This document shows positions 1 to 8,486 of a DNA stretch of 64,000 nt, piece by piece. The stretch is from an uncultured Bacteroidota bacterium (GTDB lineage: Bacteria > Bacteroidota > Bacteroidia > Chitinophagales > Chitinophagaceae): positions 35,444 to 99,443 of the forward strand of contig CAIRYK010000095.1 of NCBI GenBank assembly GCA_903882805.1, written 5' to 3'. A program made the translations under genes and the position numbers. Below the pieces are notes generated by a model. The model had not been told where the DNA came from, did no database searches, and saw only the letters and a program-made list of their open reading frames with translations. Numbering within the stretch: the first letter of the stretch is position 1; each line of letters starts with the position of its first letter.

Positions 1-2383
1 TCTGTCCCACGATATTAGTAATGGTTGCCGACGAATAATCCATCTTATCCATTTTTATGGTCAACTGGTCGTGTGCAGGGTTAGGGTAGATGGAAACAGT
101 TTCGGCAACAGCAACATTAATGGTTTTAGATGGTGAGCCAATAATGTTTATTGCTGTGTTGGTAAGCACAGCAGGGTTGCTGTCGAAGAAGATACCGGCA
201 TGGTTGGTAATAAGCGTGCCGGGAGCTAAACCTGCTTTTGTTTTGATATTGAATACCACCATTCCATGGCATTGGTTGTGGTGCGAGCTATCGAGCAGAT
301 TGATATTCGGGAAGTCGAACTTCAATACGGTATGACCGCTATTGGTGAGTTTTGCAGTTACCATTTCGGCCGATGAAGCAACAATAGTCATAGAGCGAGG
401 GTCAACGAAATCAGATAGGGTGTCCATTACGTGAATGTTGAAAGCGGTGTCATTGCCGGTGTTTTCAAATCCTATAGTGTACTCCAGCGTTGTGCCCGCT
501 GTGATATAGCCTTCTGGCGAAACTGCCACATAGTTGGGGTCGTAGGCGCCGCGTACGGTGTCTTCGTGGTGGCAGTCGTTATCGGTGCTATCATCATCGC
601 CGGTATGCGGAAATGCAAAGTAATCGGAATGTACGGTATCGCCGGTAACCAACAAGCCAAGCGTTGTATTGTTCTTCAACATTACGCCAATATTTACAGG
701 GCCTGAAACCTCTGACAGCGCTGATACATTCCAGGTAATGGTATTGCCAACTACCGATGCAGGCGAAGGCGAAGCAGAATAATATTCGTACTTAGGACTG
801 AAATTCATGCTCACAGTTGCATCTGTAGGGGTGCAATACAAATTGCTCAGGATCATACTTGCTCTGCCTCGATTGGTATTGGCGCGGAACGACGCATATT
901 GAGTAATGTCGAAGTTGGATGTAGAAGTGCAGGTTAGGCCAAAGTATTTGGTAGGCAAGCTATAGCTGGTAGAGCGTAAGGTGTCGTATATGACGCCGGT
1001 AGAAGGGCAATATAGCGATAAACCTGTTGGTATAGATAACACACGGAAAGTGTATATATCGCCGGGATTGCCGTAGGCCCTGTAATAGAAACCGCTGGTG
1101 GCGGCAATGGTGTCGATTGTTACGCCATTAGAGTCTACTGCTGTAAGGTCGGCGCCAAAAATGTAGGGTTCAGAACTGTCTTTAGCGCAATTGGAGTTAG
1201 CATCGAAATAGAATTTTAATGCCATGTCATTGCACAAGGTATATTCGTAGGTGTAAGTAGTAGAGTCTATAGCGCCTGTGCCATCGCTCAGTATGTGTTT
1301 TACAGTATAAGAGCCTGGTGTAGTGTAAGAGTGGCTAAAGCCTGCATAGCCGCCAGATACGCCGCCGCTAAGAATAGTAGCTGTGCCCGAAGCGCCATCG
1401 CCATATTCTGTGGTTACCGTCATTCCGGCGCGATAAGAATTGGTGGCAATATAAAAATCAGGACCGCTACATAGGCCGTTGGTGTAAACGGTAAAGCTGT
1501 CGGCAGTGGCTGTGGTGTGTCCGGCAGGCATAGATCTTGCCGGAGCTGTAACTGCGTTTTCAATAGCTCTGTCGTCGGTAGTGGCGCCATATTTTTGCAC
1601 AAGTCCTACCACTTTCACATATCGGTAGTCGGATGTAGATGGTAATGTGTAGCTGTAGTGTTTGGTAGACGTAGCGCCTGCTGTGGGATTGATGAAGGCC
1701 GACTCGCCCCATATATTACCGCCCGGGCAAAGGACATTGCGTACAACATACATGTGGGCAAAATTGCTGGTGGGCGATATAGGGTTGCCAAAGCCTGCAA
1801 ACCACGATGGGCTGCCGGTGCAGGATGTAGGGTAGGTGGTGCCGTAATAGTTGCGTTGGTTGTAGGTGGTATCGGGGCCGCTGCCTATACTATCTTCTAT
1901 CACCAGCCCGTTCATATACCAAATACCGGTGAGCGACGATAGAGCCCTGCCGGTAACTGTAACGTCGATAACTCTGGTAACAGGGTTGTAGGTGCACATC
2001 ATATCCACATCGAACTTTGGAGCTACTGTGTCGCGTTGCCCAACAAAAGATTCCCATGGTCTGTTTTGACCTACTGCCGTACCAAAAACCGAGCGGTCGA
2101 TAGTGGCCATTGGGTAGCCCGATATGTAGCCGGTAGTACCGTAGGGGTCGCCGGAAATTGCCATCGGGTCCATATTGTGCCAGGCTGCAATAATTGCATT
2201 GGGGTAGGTGGGCAGAATACGTTCCTGAATATCCTGAAACGCATCAGGAGCCCAGCCTGTCCATGTGCCTACTCCTACTTCTACCAACACATTTTTTGTG
2301 CCTGCGGTAGATACGTGTAGCTGCGCATTGGCTTTTGTCATCAGCAGCATGGCGCCAAGACACAGCAAGTAATTTTTGTTCAT
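1..2383 (-). CDS. Omp28-like secreted surface protein with DUF7619 and T9SS sorting domain (C-terminus cut by window edge)
   Basis: The frame stays open for 794 codons from an ATG at 2383 to the window edge, so the last residues are missing. The start is a clear signal peptide (MNKNYLLCLGAMLLM..ANAQ). Next comes a segment like the Omp28 thioredoxin-like family (VLVEVGVGTWTGW, then AAWHNMDPM and GYPMATIDRS). The usual CGxC active site reads TGWA, so both redox cysteines are absent. A PKD-like stretch (EYGDGASG..GSYTVKH) follows, then a DUF7619-type region (DPNYVAVSPEGYITAGTTLE, FENTGNDTAFNI, DFPNINLLDSSHH). The last visible part, SIYPNPAHDQLTIK, begins a type A T9SS sorting domain. It is probably an exported cell-surface or adhesin-like protein. 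The role is inferred; the loss of redox cysteines argues against thiol chemistry. Confidence 0.85.
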   Translation of the reverse strand, partial: MNKNYLLCLGAMLLMTKANAQLHVSTAGTKNVLVEVGVGTWTGWAPDAFQDIQERILPTYPNAIIAAWHNMDPMAISGDPYGTTGYISGYPMATIDRSVFGTAVGQNRPWESFVGQRDTVAPKFDVDMMCTYNPVTRVIDVTVTGRALSSLTGIWYMNGLVIEDSIGSGPDTTYNQRNYYGTTYPTSCTGSPSWFAGFGNPISPTSNFAHMYVVRNVLCPGGNIWGESAFINPTAGATSTKHYSYTLPSTSDYRYVKVVGLVQKYGATTDDRAIENAVTAPARSMPAGHTTATADSFTVYTNGLCSGPDFYIATNSYRAGMTVTTEYGDGASGTATILSGGVSGGYAGFSHSYTTPGSYTVKHILSDGTGAIDSTTYTYEYTLCNDMALKFYFDANSNCAKDSSEPYIFGADLTAVDSNGVTIDTIAATSGFYYRAYGNPGDIYTFRVLSIPTGLSLYCPSTGVIYDTLRSTSYSLPTKYFGLTCTSTSNFDITQYASFRANTNRGRASMILSNLYCTPTDATVSMNFSPKYEYYSASPSPASVVGNTITWNVSALSEVSGPVNIGVMLKNNTTLGLLVTGDTVHSDYFAFPHTGDDDSTDNDCHHEDTVRGAYDPNYVAVSPEGYITAGTTLEYTIGFENTGNDTAFNIHVMDTLSDFVDPRSMTIVASSAEMVTAKLTNSGHTVLKFDFPNINLLDSSHHNQCHGMVVFNIKTKAGLAPGTLITNHAGIFFDSNPAVLTNTAINIIGSPSKTINVAVAETVSIYPNPAHDQLTIKMDKMDYSSATITNIVGQ

Positions 2384-2611
2384 AAAATTTCGGAATTTAG
2401 GTGTGGTTTGGAAAAGGATTTGGTTTCTAATAAGATAAAGACAATAAAATAATTCAATTCGTTTGTTGCTGGTGAAGATTTATTTGTGGCCACTTATTGT
2501 TAAAGTTAATTAACAATCAATTTTTATGCAAGAAAATTACAATTAGTTTGATGCAAGCCTTTTTGTTCAATTTCTTTTCAAACGACCCAAGTAATAGCAT
2601 GCCGGCAGACT
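2384..2611. other. AT-rich intergenic region with possible promoter for the Omp28-like gene
   Basis: No gene is visible. The minus strand carries TAACTTTA at 2511-2518 (one mismatch to TAnnTTTG) with a TTG 21 bp upstream at 2540-2542. This would give a leader of roughly 125 nt for the gene starting at 2383. A GTTAATTAAC palindrome overlaps it at 2515-2524. All of this is weak. Confidence 0.3.
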
Positions 2612-2657
2612 AAAAAAGCAAAGATGTTGCACATTACATGTATGCAGCATCTTTGCT
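2612..2657 (-). terminator. Intrinsic terminator of the first NHL-repeat gene
   Basis: A 14-bp stem (2617-2630 pairing with 2644-2657, one G-U wobble) with a 13-nt loop lies just beyond the stop at 2681. On the minus strand it is followed by six T residues (2612-2617 read as T). Strong Rho-independent layout. Confidence 0.85.
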
Positions 2658-2680
2658 CTGTCTGAAGAAATTGGCGCAGG

Positions 2681-4000
2681 CTATTTTGTTATTTGAAAAG
2701 CCCTATACAAGGTTTGCTTTCCAGTTTCGGCTCTTAGAAAATAAACGCCGGTTGGTTGGTTGTTTATGTCGATGGATGTACAAACGGTTCCGTTTTTTGT
2801 TTCGGGAGTAGCAAAGTAAACCATAGCGCCGGCAGCGTTGGTAATTGTGAGCCGACAACCGCCCGATATTGGTTCGTTAAAATTGGCGGTAAATTCAAAC
2901 ACGCCGTTATTGGGATTAGGGTATAGCATAGCGCCGTTGTTGTTGACAACCGTATTTATTCCCACATTACCCGGCCTTACTTTGCGAATTGTTCCCCAGT
3001 AGGTGTCTGCAATATACAAGTTGCCAGCATCGTCAGTGGCTATTCCCATAGCGCTTAGTCGCGCATCGGTGGCCATAATGTTGTTATCGGTCGGCTGACC
3101 TATACCGCCGCCGGCAATTGTTGTAATAATGCCCGCCCGGTCAATTTTGCGTACAGTTCCATCTGATATATATATATTGCCGTCGTTGTCTGTGGCCACT
3201 CTTCTCGGCGAGAAGAGCGTTGCGCGTCCTGCAGGTCCGCCATCACCGTTATTCGTCAGTTGAGGGTGAGCTCCGCAAATTGTAGACAAAATACCGGTGG
3301 GCGTAACTTTTTGAATAAGATTGTCCCAGTGGTCGGCTATGAGCGTATTTCCGTTATTATCAATTGCCAGTCCGTTTAGTCTCGAGTTTTCTGGCATCCA
3401 GAGATCGGAGGTAACGCCATAGGCGCCTCCCGGAATTAAGTTGCTGAACCCATTGATAACTACTGAAGCGATACCAGCAGGGCTTGTTTTGCTAATAGTC
3501 ATTGATCCCGTTTCGGCAACATATAGATTGCCTGCGGTGTCGAGGGCAATATCCATGGGTTTGATGGCATTCCATTTGGCAGTAGATATCATGCCATCAG
3601 GCGTTACTTTTCTGATTCTGTTGTTGCCAAAATCTGCAATATAGACATTTCCTGTTTTGTCTGTTGCCACGCCATAAGGCGTGTTGAGTTGAGCGTCGGT
3701 AGCAGGAAGGCCGTCTCCGCTAAATCCCTTTGTGCCAGTTCCGGCAATTGTACATATCCTACCGTCGGCATATATTTTGCGAACACGGTGTTTTAATGGC
3801 TCTGTAAAATAGATGTTTCCGGAATTGTCGGCAGCTAATCCCCAAGGGTAGCTAATTTTTGCATTCACTGCCTCTATCCAGTCTGCATCGGGATCACCGC
3901 TAACGTTGCCCGCAATAGTAGTAATGATTTGTGCAGAAGTAGTTAGGGCGAACAAACAAAAGAGCGCTGAAAAGAACAATGTTTTTTTAAGTAGATGCAT
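2681..4000 (-). CDS. Secreted NHL-repeat six-bladed propeller protein with T9SS type A sorting domain
   Basis: 439 residues. It has a signal peptide (MHLLKKTLFFSALFCLFAL..SAQ), then six NHL-type repeats of the form GVATDxxGNxYIADxxNNRIRKV, at roughly residues 50-340. Between them lie glycine-rich linkers such as TIAGTGTKGFSGDG. This spacing predicts a six-bladed beta-propeller. The C-terminal 85 residues start MLYPNPNNGVFEF and end in YFLRAETGKQTLYRAFQI, a type A T9SS sorting domain. It is therefore likely an exported, surface-attached or released propeller protein, and its ligand is unknown. A paralogue with the same plan lies at 18997-20325 on the same strand. Blades 3 and 5 are more diverged than those of the paralogue. 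A strong terminator follows the gene. Confidence 0.9.
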   Translation of the reverse strand: MHLLKKTLFFSALFCLFALTTSAQIITTIAGNVSGDPDADWIEAVNAKISYPWGLAADNSGNIYFTEPLKHRVRKIYADGRICTIAGTGTKGFSGDGLPATDAQLNTPYGVATDKTGNVYIADFGNNRIRKVTPDGMISTAKWNAIKPMDIALDTAGNLYVAETGSMTISKTSPAGIASVVINGFSNLIPGGAYGVTSDLWMPENSRLNGLAIDNNGNTLIADHWDNLIQKVTPTGILSTICGAHPQLTNNGDGGPAGRATLFSPRRVATDNDGNIYISDGTVRKIDRAGIITTIAGGGIGQPTDNNIMATDARLSAMGIATDDAGNLYIADTYWGTIRKVRPGNVGINTVVNNNGAMLYPNPNNGVFEFTANFNEPISGGCRLTITNAAGAMVYFATPETKNGTVCTSIDINNQPTGVYFLRAETGKQTLYRAFQITK

Positions 4001-4157
4001 AAAAGTGGTTTTTGGTTAAGAATGTACAAGGTAAGCGTTTGCCGGACACACAAATTTCCATTAACGCAGCGCTCTATATATTAAAGACGTAAATAAAAGC
4101 AAGTATCTTGGGTGAAAAAAAATATTTTTTTTGCCTGAGCTTAAGGCGTTATAAACG

Positions 4158-4184
4158 AAAAAGAGGCGAATAAATCGCCTCTTT
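4158..4184 (-). terminator. Intrinsic terminator of the outer-membrane-like gene
   Basis: Perfect 10-bp stem AAAGAGGCGA/TCGCCTCTTT (4160-4169 and 4175-4184) with a 5-nt loop. On the minus strand it runs into T residues (4158-4162). It lies 23 bp past the stop at 4207. Confidence 0.85.
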
Positions 4185-4206
4185 AGAAAATATGTTTATG
4201 CTTGAG

Positions 4207-5025
4207 TTATGGACGTTTTGTATGCTGGAAAATACCTATGCCTAATGTGATGCGAGCAAATGGATAAACGATATAAGGATCTTTCATGCTGTATATCTTG
4301 TCGCGGTAGTTGATATTGCGCCATGGTTCGAGCGCTACATTGTAAGAAACGCCAGCATCAATTCCAAGTACAGTGCCAATGATATTTCTTGGTTTTTTAA
4401 TACGGTTTCCCTTATCAAAAACAACATTGTTATCGCCTACCAAGTACGTTCTTTCTTTTCTTGGTTTGCGTTTTTTGTGCATGTCTGTATTGAAGGCATA
4501 AATTTTTATAGAGTAACCGCCTTCAAAAGCAAAACCGCCGGTAGAGTAAGTAGCATGTTTCTTGGGGTCTATTGGGTAGTTGTCTATTACAATGCTTTGG
4601 TTGGCAGTTGTATTAGTTACAGCAAATTTTGCGCCGAAAGCGCCAACGCCCAGAAATGGATAGTTGAGCATTCTTTTTGATCTGTGGGTGCTATAACCGA
4701 TGTTGATTACACCGCCGCCAAGTTTGAATGAAGTAGTTCCATTGGCGCCAGACGATTCAAGACCGTAACGATAGCCGTTTGCACCTACTACAACACCTGA
4801 ATGGGTAAGGAAATAAATACCACCGCCATGGCTTATACCGATGCCGTTCATGTTGACGCCGCTACCTACCAGATTGCTAAGCTGAAGGTTTTCTTGTAAG
4901 CGAGGAACGAAATTATAGGTAGCGCCTACTTCGTAATGAGCAAACGCGCCGTGATCAATTTGCGCAAAGGTTTTTGTGTTGCATATTATGTTTAAAAAAC
5001 ATAGTGACAATGCGACTTTTTTCAT
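4207..5025 (-). CDS. Putative outer-membrane beta-barrel protein, family not recognised
   Basis: 272 residues starting with a signal peptide (MKKVALSLCFLNIICNTKTFAQ). The rest alternates aromatic and glycine-rich strands (HYEVGATYNF, GGVINIGYS, VGAFGAKFAV, GTVLGIDAGVSYNV, YPFARITLGIGIF), the usual look of a small Bacteroidota outer-membrane barrel, and it ends shortly after a strand-like segment. Unusually, a strongly basic stretch (KKRKPRKERTY) sits in the middle, about residue 185, and would be an exposed loop if the barrel model is right. No known family was recognised. Two candidate promoters lie upstream at 5042-5049 and 5189-5196. Confidence 0.7.
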   Translation of the reverse strand: MKKVALSLCFLNIICNTKTFAQIDHGAFAHYEVGATYNFVPRLQENLQLSNLVGSGVNMNGIGISHGGGIYFLTHSGVVVGANGYRYGLESSGANGTTSFKLGGGVINIGYSTHRSKRMLNYPFLGVGAFGAKFAVTNTTANQSIVIDNYPIDPKKHATYSTGGFAFEGGYSIKIYAFNTDMHKKRKPRKERTYLVGDNNVVFDKGNRIKKPRNIIGTVLGIDAGVSYNVALEPWRNINYRDKIYSMKDPYIVYPFARITLGIGIFQHTKRP

Positions 5026-5041
5026 AGCTGATGATTTGGAA

Positions 5042-5049
5042 CAAATATA
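5042..5049 (-). promoter_or_regulatory. Candidate -7 box TATATTTG upstream of the outer-membrane-like gene
   Basis: Exact TAnnTTTG on the minus strand, with TTTA at the -33 position 19 bp further upstream (5069-5072). The ATG at 5025 follows 16 nt after the box. Confidence 0.5.
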
Positions 5050-5188
5050 GAAAGGTAATTTTGAAAAGTAAAATCTTGTAGAATTAATTTAATAAAAGAA
5101 TAAGAATCATACCCACCCCTGAAGTCCGTTTTAAAGGATACGAGAGTAGTTTTGTATTCTACACTCAGCTCTGTTTTTAGCTGTCGTA

Positions 5189-5196
5189 CAAAGGTA
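5189..5196 (-). promoter_or_regulatory. Candidate -7 box TACCTTTG behind pyk
   Basis: Identical to the rpsU -7 element but without a clear -33 TTTG. It lies just past the pyk stop. It would start an RNA of about 150 nt before the next gene at 5025, serving either as a long leader with a short CAGCT/AGCTG hairpin or as a small RNA. Confidence 0.45.
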
Positions 5197-5217
5197 ATTA
5201 TAGTTTTTATTTTTTCA

Positions 5218-6642
5218 TTACACAACGCGTGTAATTTTTAGCATGTTGGTAGCCAGATGCTCTTGTACAGGCATACTACCCGTATTTACAGCTACATCTC
5301 CAGCTTTCAATAAGCCTTTGTTTTTAAGGAAGCTTACGTGGTCTGCTATCACACCATCTATGGTTTCTTCTTTGTCGTAAAAGAAAGCCTGCACACCCCA
5401 ACTGAGACTTAGTTGATTTACAAGCGTTTGGGTTTTAGTAAATATATACAATGGCGACAAAGGACGATAGCTCGATAGCATGAAGCCCGTGTAGCCCGAT
5501 GCTGTTACGCCTATCAGCGCGTTAGCTTTGATATCCTGCGCTATTTCGCACGCATTGTAGCATAGCGCATCGCTGAGAAACGATGGCGAATGAGGTTGCG
5601 GCGTAAGATTGCGATTATAAACGGTTTCTTCTTTTTCCACTTCCTTGATGATGCTTACCATGGTGCGTATCACCAGCGCAGGGTGCTGCCCCATGGCAGT
5701 TTCGCCGCTCAGCATTACAGCGTCGGCGCCTTCCAGCACAGCGTTGGCCACATCGGTTATCTCGCTACGGTTGGGGCGTGTACGGTCTATCATGCTTTCC
5801 ATCATCTGAGTGGCAATTATTACCGGTTTAGCGCGGTGAATACATTTACGCACAATTGTTTTCTGAATCATAGGTATCTGCTCCAGCGGCAGTTCTACGC
5901 CCAGATCGCCGCGTGCAACCATCACTGCATCAGAGGCCAGAATTATCTCGCGTAGGTGTTCCAGCGCCTCGGGCTTTTCTATTTTCGAAATTATTTTGGC
6001 TTGGCTTTTTTTGCTTTTCAGGATGTCGCGCAGTTGTGTAACATCTTCCGGGCGGCGCACAAACGAAAGCGCTACCCAGTCTATGCAACCCTGATTGATA
6101 ATAAAATCGAGGTCGTTGAGGTCTTTTTCAGAAAGCGAAGGCAGCGATATTTTGGTGTCGGGCAGGTTTACACCTTTTTTAGATGAAAGAATGCCGGGCG
6201 ACAGTACGGTTACTTTTACGCGGTTGTCGCTGCCTATTTCTGTAACCAGCACTTCAATTTTACCGTCGTCGAGCAATATTTTTTCACCTATGCGCACATC
6301 TTTGTGAAACGATGGATAGGATATGTAAATGTTCTCGTGCGTGCCGATGCATTTTTCGTTTGTGAAATAAAATGAGTCGCCTTCTTTCAGGTCCAGTGCA
6401 TTATCGGCTATTTCTCCAACGCGTAGTTTGGGGCCTTGCAGGTCGGCAAGTATGGCTATGTTGAATGGGAAAGTTTCGTTGATGGCCTTAATGTGCTCTA
6501 TTACCGACTGGTGTTGATCGTGTGTGCCATGCGAGAAGTTGAGGCGGAATACATTGACGCCTTCCTGCACAAGAGCCAGCAGTTTTTCGTAAGTGTTGCA
6601 GGCCGGGCCTACGGTAGCTATTATTTTTGTTTTGTGTAGCAT
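5218..6642 (-). CDS. pyk: Pyruvate kinase
   Basis: 474 residues, full length for the bacterial enzyme. It converts phosphoenolpyruvate and ADP to pyruvate and ATP, the last step of glycolysis, in the cytoplasm. The N-terminus is diagnostic (KTKIIATVGPA, then NVFRLNFSHG). The catalytic lysine signature is AKIISKIEKPEAL, the substrate-binding segment reads VMVARGDLGVELPLEQIP, and the nucleotide/metal region is PVIIATQMMESMI followed by DAVMLSGETAMGQHP. The B-domain is present between about residues 70 and 165, and the C-terminal allosteric domain closes the chain. The gene has its own TACCTTTG promoter box at 6738-6745, so it is probably transcribed independently of the membrane gene upstream. 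Confidence 0.97.
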   Translation of the reverse strand: MLHKTKIIATVGPACNTYEKLLALVQEGVNVFRLNFSHGTHDQHQSVIEHIKAINETFPFNIAILADLQGPKLRVGEIADNALDLKEGDSFYFTNEKCIGTHENIYISYPSFHKDVRIGEKILLDDGKIEVLVTEIGSDNRVKVTVLSPGILSSKKGVNLPDTKISLPSLSEKDLNDLDFIINQGCIDWVALSFVRRPEDVTQLRDILKSKKSQAKIISKIEKPEALEHLREIILASDAVMVARGDLGVELPLEQIPMIQKTIVRKCIHRAKPVIIATQMMESMIDRTRPNRSEITDVANAVLEGADAVMLSGETAMGQHPALVIRTMVSIIKEVEKEETVYNRNLTPQPHSPSFLSDALCYNACEIAQDIKANALIGVTASGYTGFMLSSYRPLSPLYIFTKTQTLVNQLSLSWGVQAFFYDKEETIDGVIADHVSFLKNKGLLKAGDVAVNTGSMPVQEHLATNMLKITRVV

Positions 6643-6737
6643 GATGCAAGCTTTGACTCAGACAAAGTTCTGGCAAACACATAAATACAGTATTGAGCTA
6701 CTGTTATGTTATTGCTATGAACGGCTGAAATGAGGCG

Positions 6738-6745
6738 CAAAGGTA
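6738..6745 (-). promoter_or_regulatory. Candidate pyk promoter, -7 box TACCTTTG
   Basis: Exact match to the rpsU -7 element on the minus strand. It gives a leader of about 90 nt before the pyk ATG at 6642. No TTTG is visible at the -33 spacing. Confidence 0.5.
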
Positions 6746-6760
6746 ACAATATTGATGCGC

Positions 6761-7465
6761 TCAGGCTGTGTATCTTTTGGTTTTAACAATTGAGCATATA
6801 TGCATGAAAACAGCTAACGGCATGAGAAAGCCGGGTAGTAAAGTGTAAGGGAAGGCCCCGAAATCGTTTATGGATAGCGTGCCATCTGTCCACATTGCGG
6901 GGCCATAGGCGTGCGATATAAACAGAAACACAATGGTGGCAAGCGTGCAAAGGCCGGCAATGTTCCAAACGCGCAACGCCCATCGGGGCAAAAGTTGTTT
7001 TGTAATGGCAAGGTAACCAACTACCGGCGCCGACAAGCCAATCAAAATTTCGTAGTTATAGCCTTCGAAAGTTGTAGAAACAGGGAGAATACCTTTTTTA
7101 TATAATGCAAACAATAATAGCTCAACCGCAACCCTGAAGATCTGGGCGTAAACTACCCAGACTGCTGGTATTGCCTGAATAATATTGCGGAACCGACCGC
7201 TGGAGAAAAACCAAATGATGAAGGCAAATGCCGGCGCAACAAGACCCAATGGTATGCGCGGCGGCAATGCGCCCGACTGAAAGACGCCAGCTACCGACGC
7301 TATGGAAATGTAAACCAGCCAGCACACAAGAACTGTAAGAGTCATGATTTTTATTTTTTTGCGGCTACTGGTATCAGTTGCTGAAAGGGTAACGCTGGAT
7401 GTAAATGCGGCATAAACCAAAAGCGCCATTATGAGGGTGAGTAGTATAAATCCGGTGGGGATCAT
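6761..7465 (-). CDS. Polytopic inner-membrane protein of unknown function
   Basis: 234 residues with about seven hydrophobic segments, for example GFILLTLIMALLVYAAF, IMTLTVLVCWLVYISIASV, LGLVAPAFAFIIWFF, FRVAVELLLFALY, IAGLCTLATIVFLFIS and LLPGFLMPLAVFMHI. No signal peptide, catalytic motif or known family was recognised. It begins 62 bp behind the AraC-type regulator gene on the same strand. Such regulator-membrane protein pairs are often functionally linked, so the AraC protein may control it. That link is inference from position only. Confidence 0.75.
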   Translation of the reverse strand: MIPTGFILLTLIMALLVYAAFTSSVTLSATDTSSRKKIKIMTLTVLVCWLVYISIASVAGVFQSGALPPRIPLGLVAPAFAFIIWFFSSGRFRNIIQAIPAVWVVYAQIFRVAVELLLFALYKKGILPVSTTFEGYNYEILIGLSAPVVGYLAITKQLLPRWALRVWNIAGLCTLATIVFLFISHAYGPAMWTDGTLSINDFGAFPYTLLPGFLMPLAVFMHICSIVKTKRYTA

Positions 7466-7527
7466 GTGCAGTGTTTTTGGGCAAAATTAGTGGCCTACTA
7501 GTAAGCAGAATTATCCGGAATTGCTAT

Positions 7528-8436
7528 TTATCCCTTTCGGAATTGGCCCGGCGAGCAACCATAGTGTTTTTGGAATATCTTAATAAATGAGTTGGGGTAT
7601 TCGAAACCGAGACTATCTGAAATGTCTTTTATTTGAAGCGAGGTATTTTTGAGCAACGCCACACCCTTTTCAAGTCTGATATGCGTTAGGTACTGGTGCG
7701 GAGTGAGTCCATAGAATGCGCGAAAAAGCCTCAGAAAATGAAACTTTGAAATACAGGTTATAGTACAAAGCGTATCGAGGTCTACAGGCAGATAATAGTT
7801 ACTACGGATGTAGTCGCATGCCATACAGAGCCGGCGATGCACTTCGGCTTTCACTGTTTCTTTTATTGGCGGTAGGGCTGCTATTCGTTGCTTGGTTTTC
7901 TCGTTATTGTGTAGCAACCACTCGATAAGCATCACCAGCGATTGTTCAAACGAAGCCGTATCGTTTGGCGCAGCCGACCGAAGTCGCGACGTTATGGCGT
8001 CAAAGCAAGCGTTTTTTGGATGTAGGCGAGCATTCAGCAGCGGCATTGCGTCGACTTCCCAAAAAGGGTCATTGAGCAAGGCGTGTGTAGGAGCTATAAA
8101 CGACGCAGCCACCGTATGGAAAAAGTTGCGATTGATATGGATATTGCAAATCTCTGTACCTCTGACATTATCTACTGTAAGGTCATATATTTCGCCGGGG
8201 CGCGCCAGCAAGAATGCATCGTCTTCTATGCGGTAAGGGGAGCCGTTTATGCTGCAATAGCTATGGCCGCGTACGTTCAAAAACAAGGAGTAGGGGCTTT
8301 CAACGCCTGTTCTGCTGGCTTGTTTGCATTGAAAATTCAGCGCCACATTATTCCATTGTTCATTAGGTTTTGTCGCCTCATTTCTGAGTCGGCGCACCTG
8401 ATTGATGTCGGGAAATTGAGTAAGCAGCATATGCAA
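7528..8436 (-). CDS. AraC-family transcriptional regulator
   Basis: 302 residues. The N-terminal half (about 1-190) looks like the cupin-type ligand-sensing domain of AraC proteins (YSLFLNVRGHSYC, then DDAFLLARPGEIYDL). The C-terminal 100 residues hold the double helix-turn-helix: first HTH around LDTLCTITCISKFHFLRLFR, second around IKDISDSLGFEYPNSFIKIF. The family signature end HYGCSPGQFRKG is also present. It is a cytoplasmic DNA-binding protein with unknown inducer. It lies between mgtE (50 bp upstream) and the membrane protein gene (62 bp downstream) on the same strand. Known AraC regulators often control the adjacent gene. Confidence 0.9.
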   Translation of the reverse strand: MHMLLTQFPDINQVRRLRNEATKPNEQWNNVALNFQCKQASRTGVESPYSLFLNVRGHSYCSINGSPYRIEDDAFLLARPGEIYDLTVDNVRGTEICNIHINRNFFHTVAASFIAPTHALLNDPFWEVDAMPLLNARLHPKNACFDAITSRLRSAAPNDTASFEQSLVMLIEWLLHNNEKTKQRIAALPPIKETVKAEVHRRLCMACDYIRSNYYLPVDLDTLCTITCISKFHFLRLFRAFYGLTPHQYLTHIRLEKGVALLKNTSLQIKDISDSLGFEYPNSFIKIFQKHYGCSPGQFRKG

Positions 8437-8486
8437 AACAGTAGCAGACGTAAATATACTGCTAAGGATTTATTTGTAATGGCGAT

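Noticed and set aside
5022..5225. 67-codon frame on the minus strand between pyk and the barrel gene
   Set aside because: It overlaps the pyk end and the barrel start, contains two promoter-like boxes and has no protein-family features.
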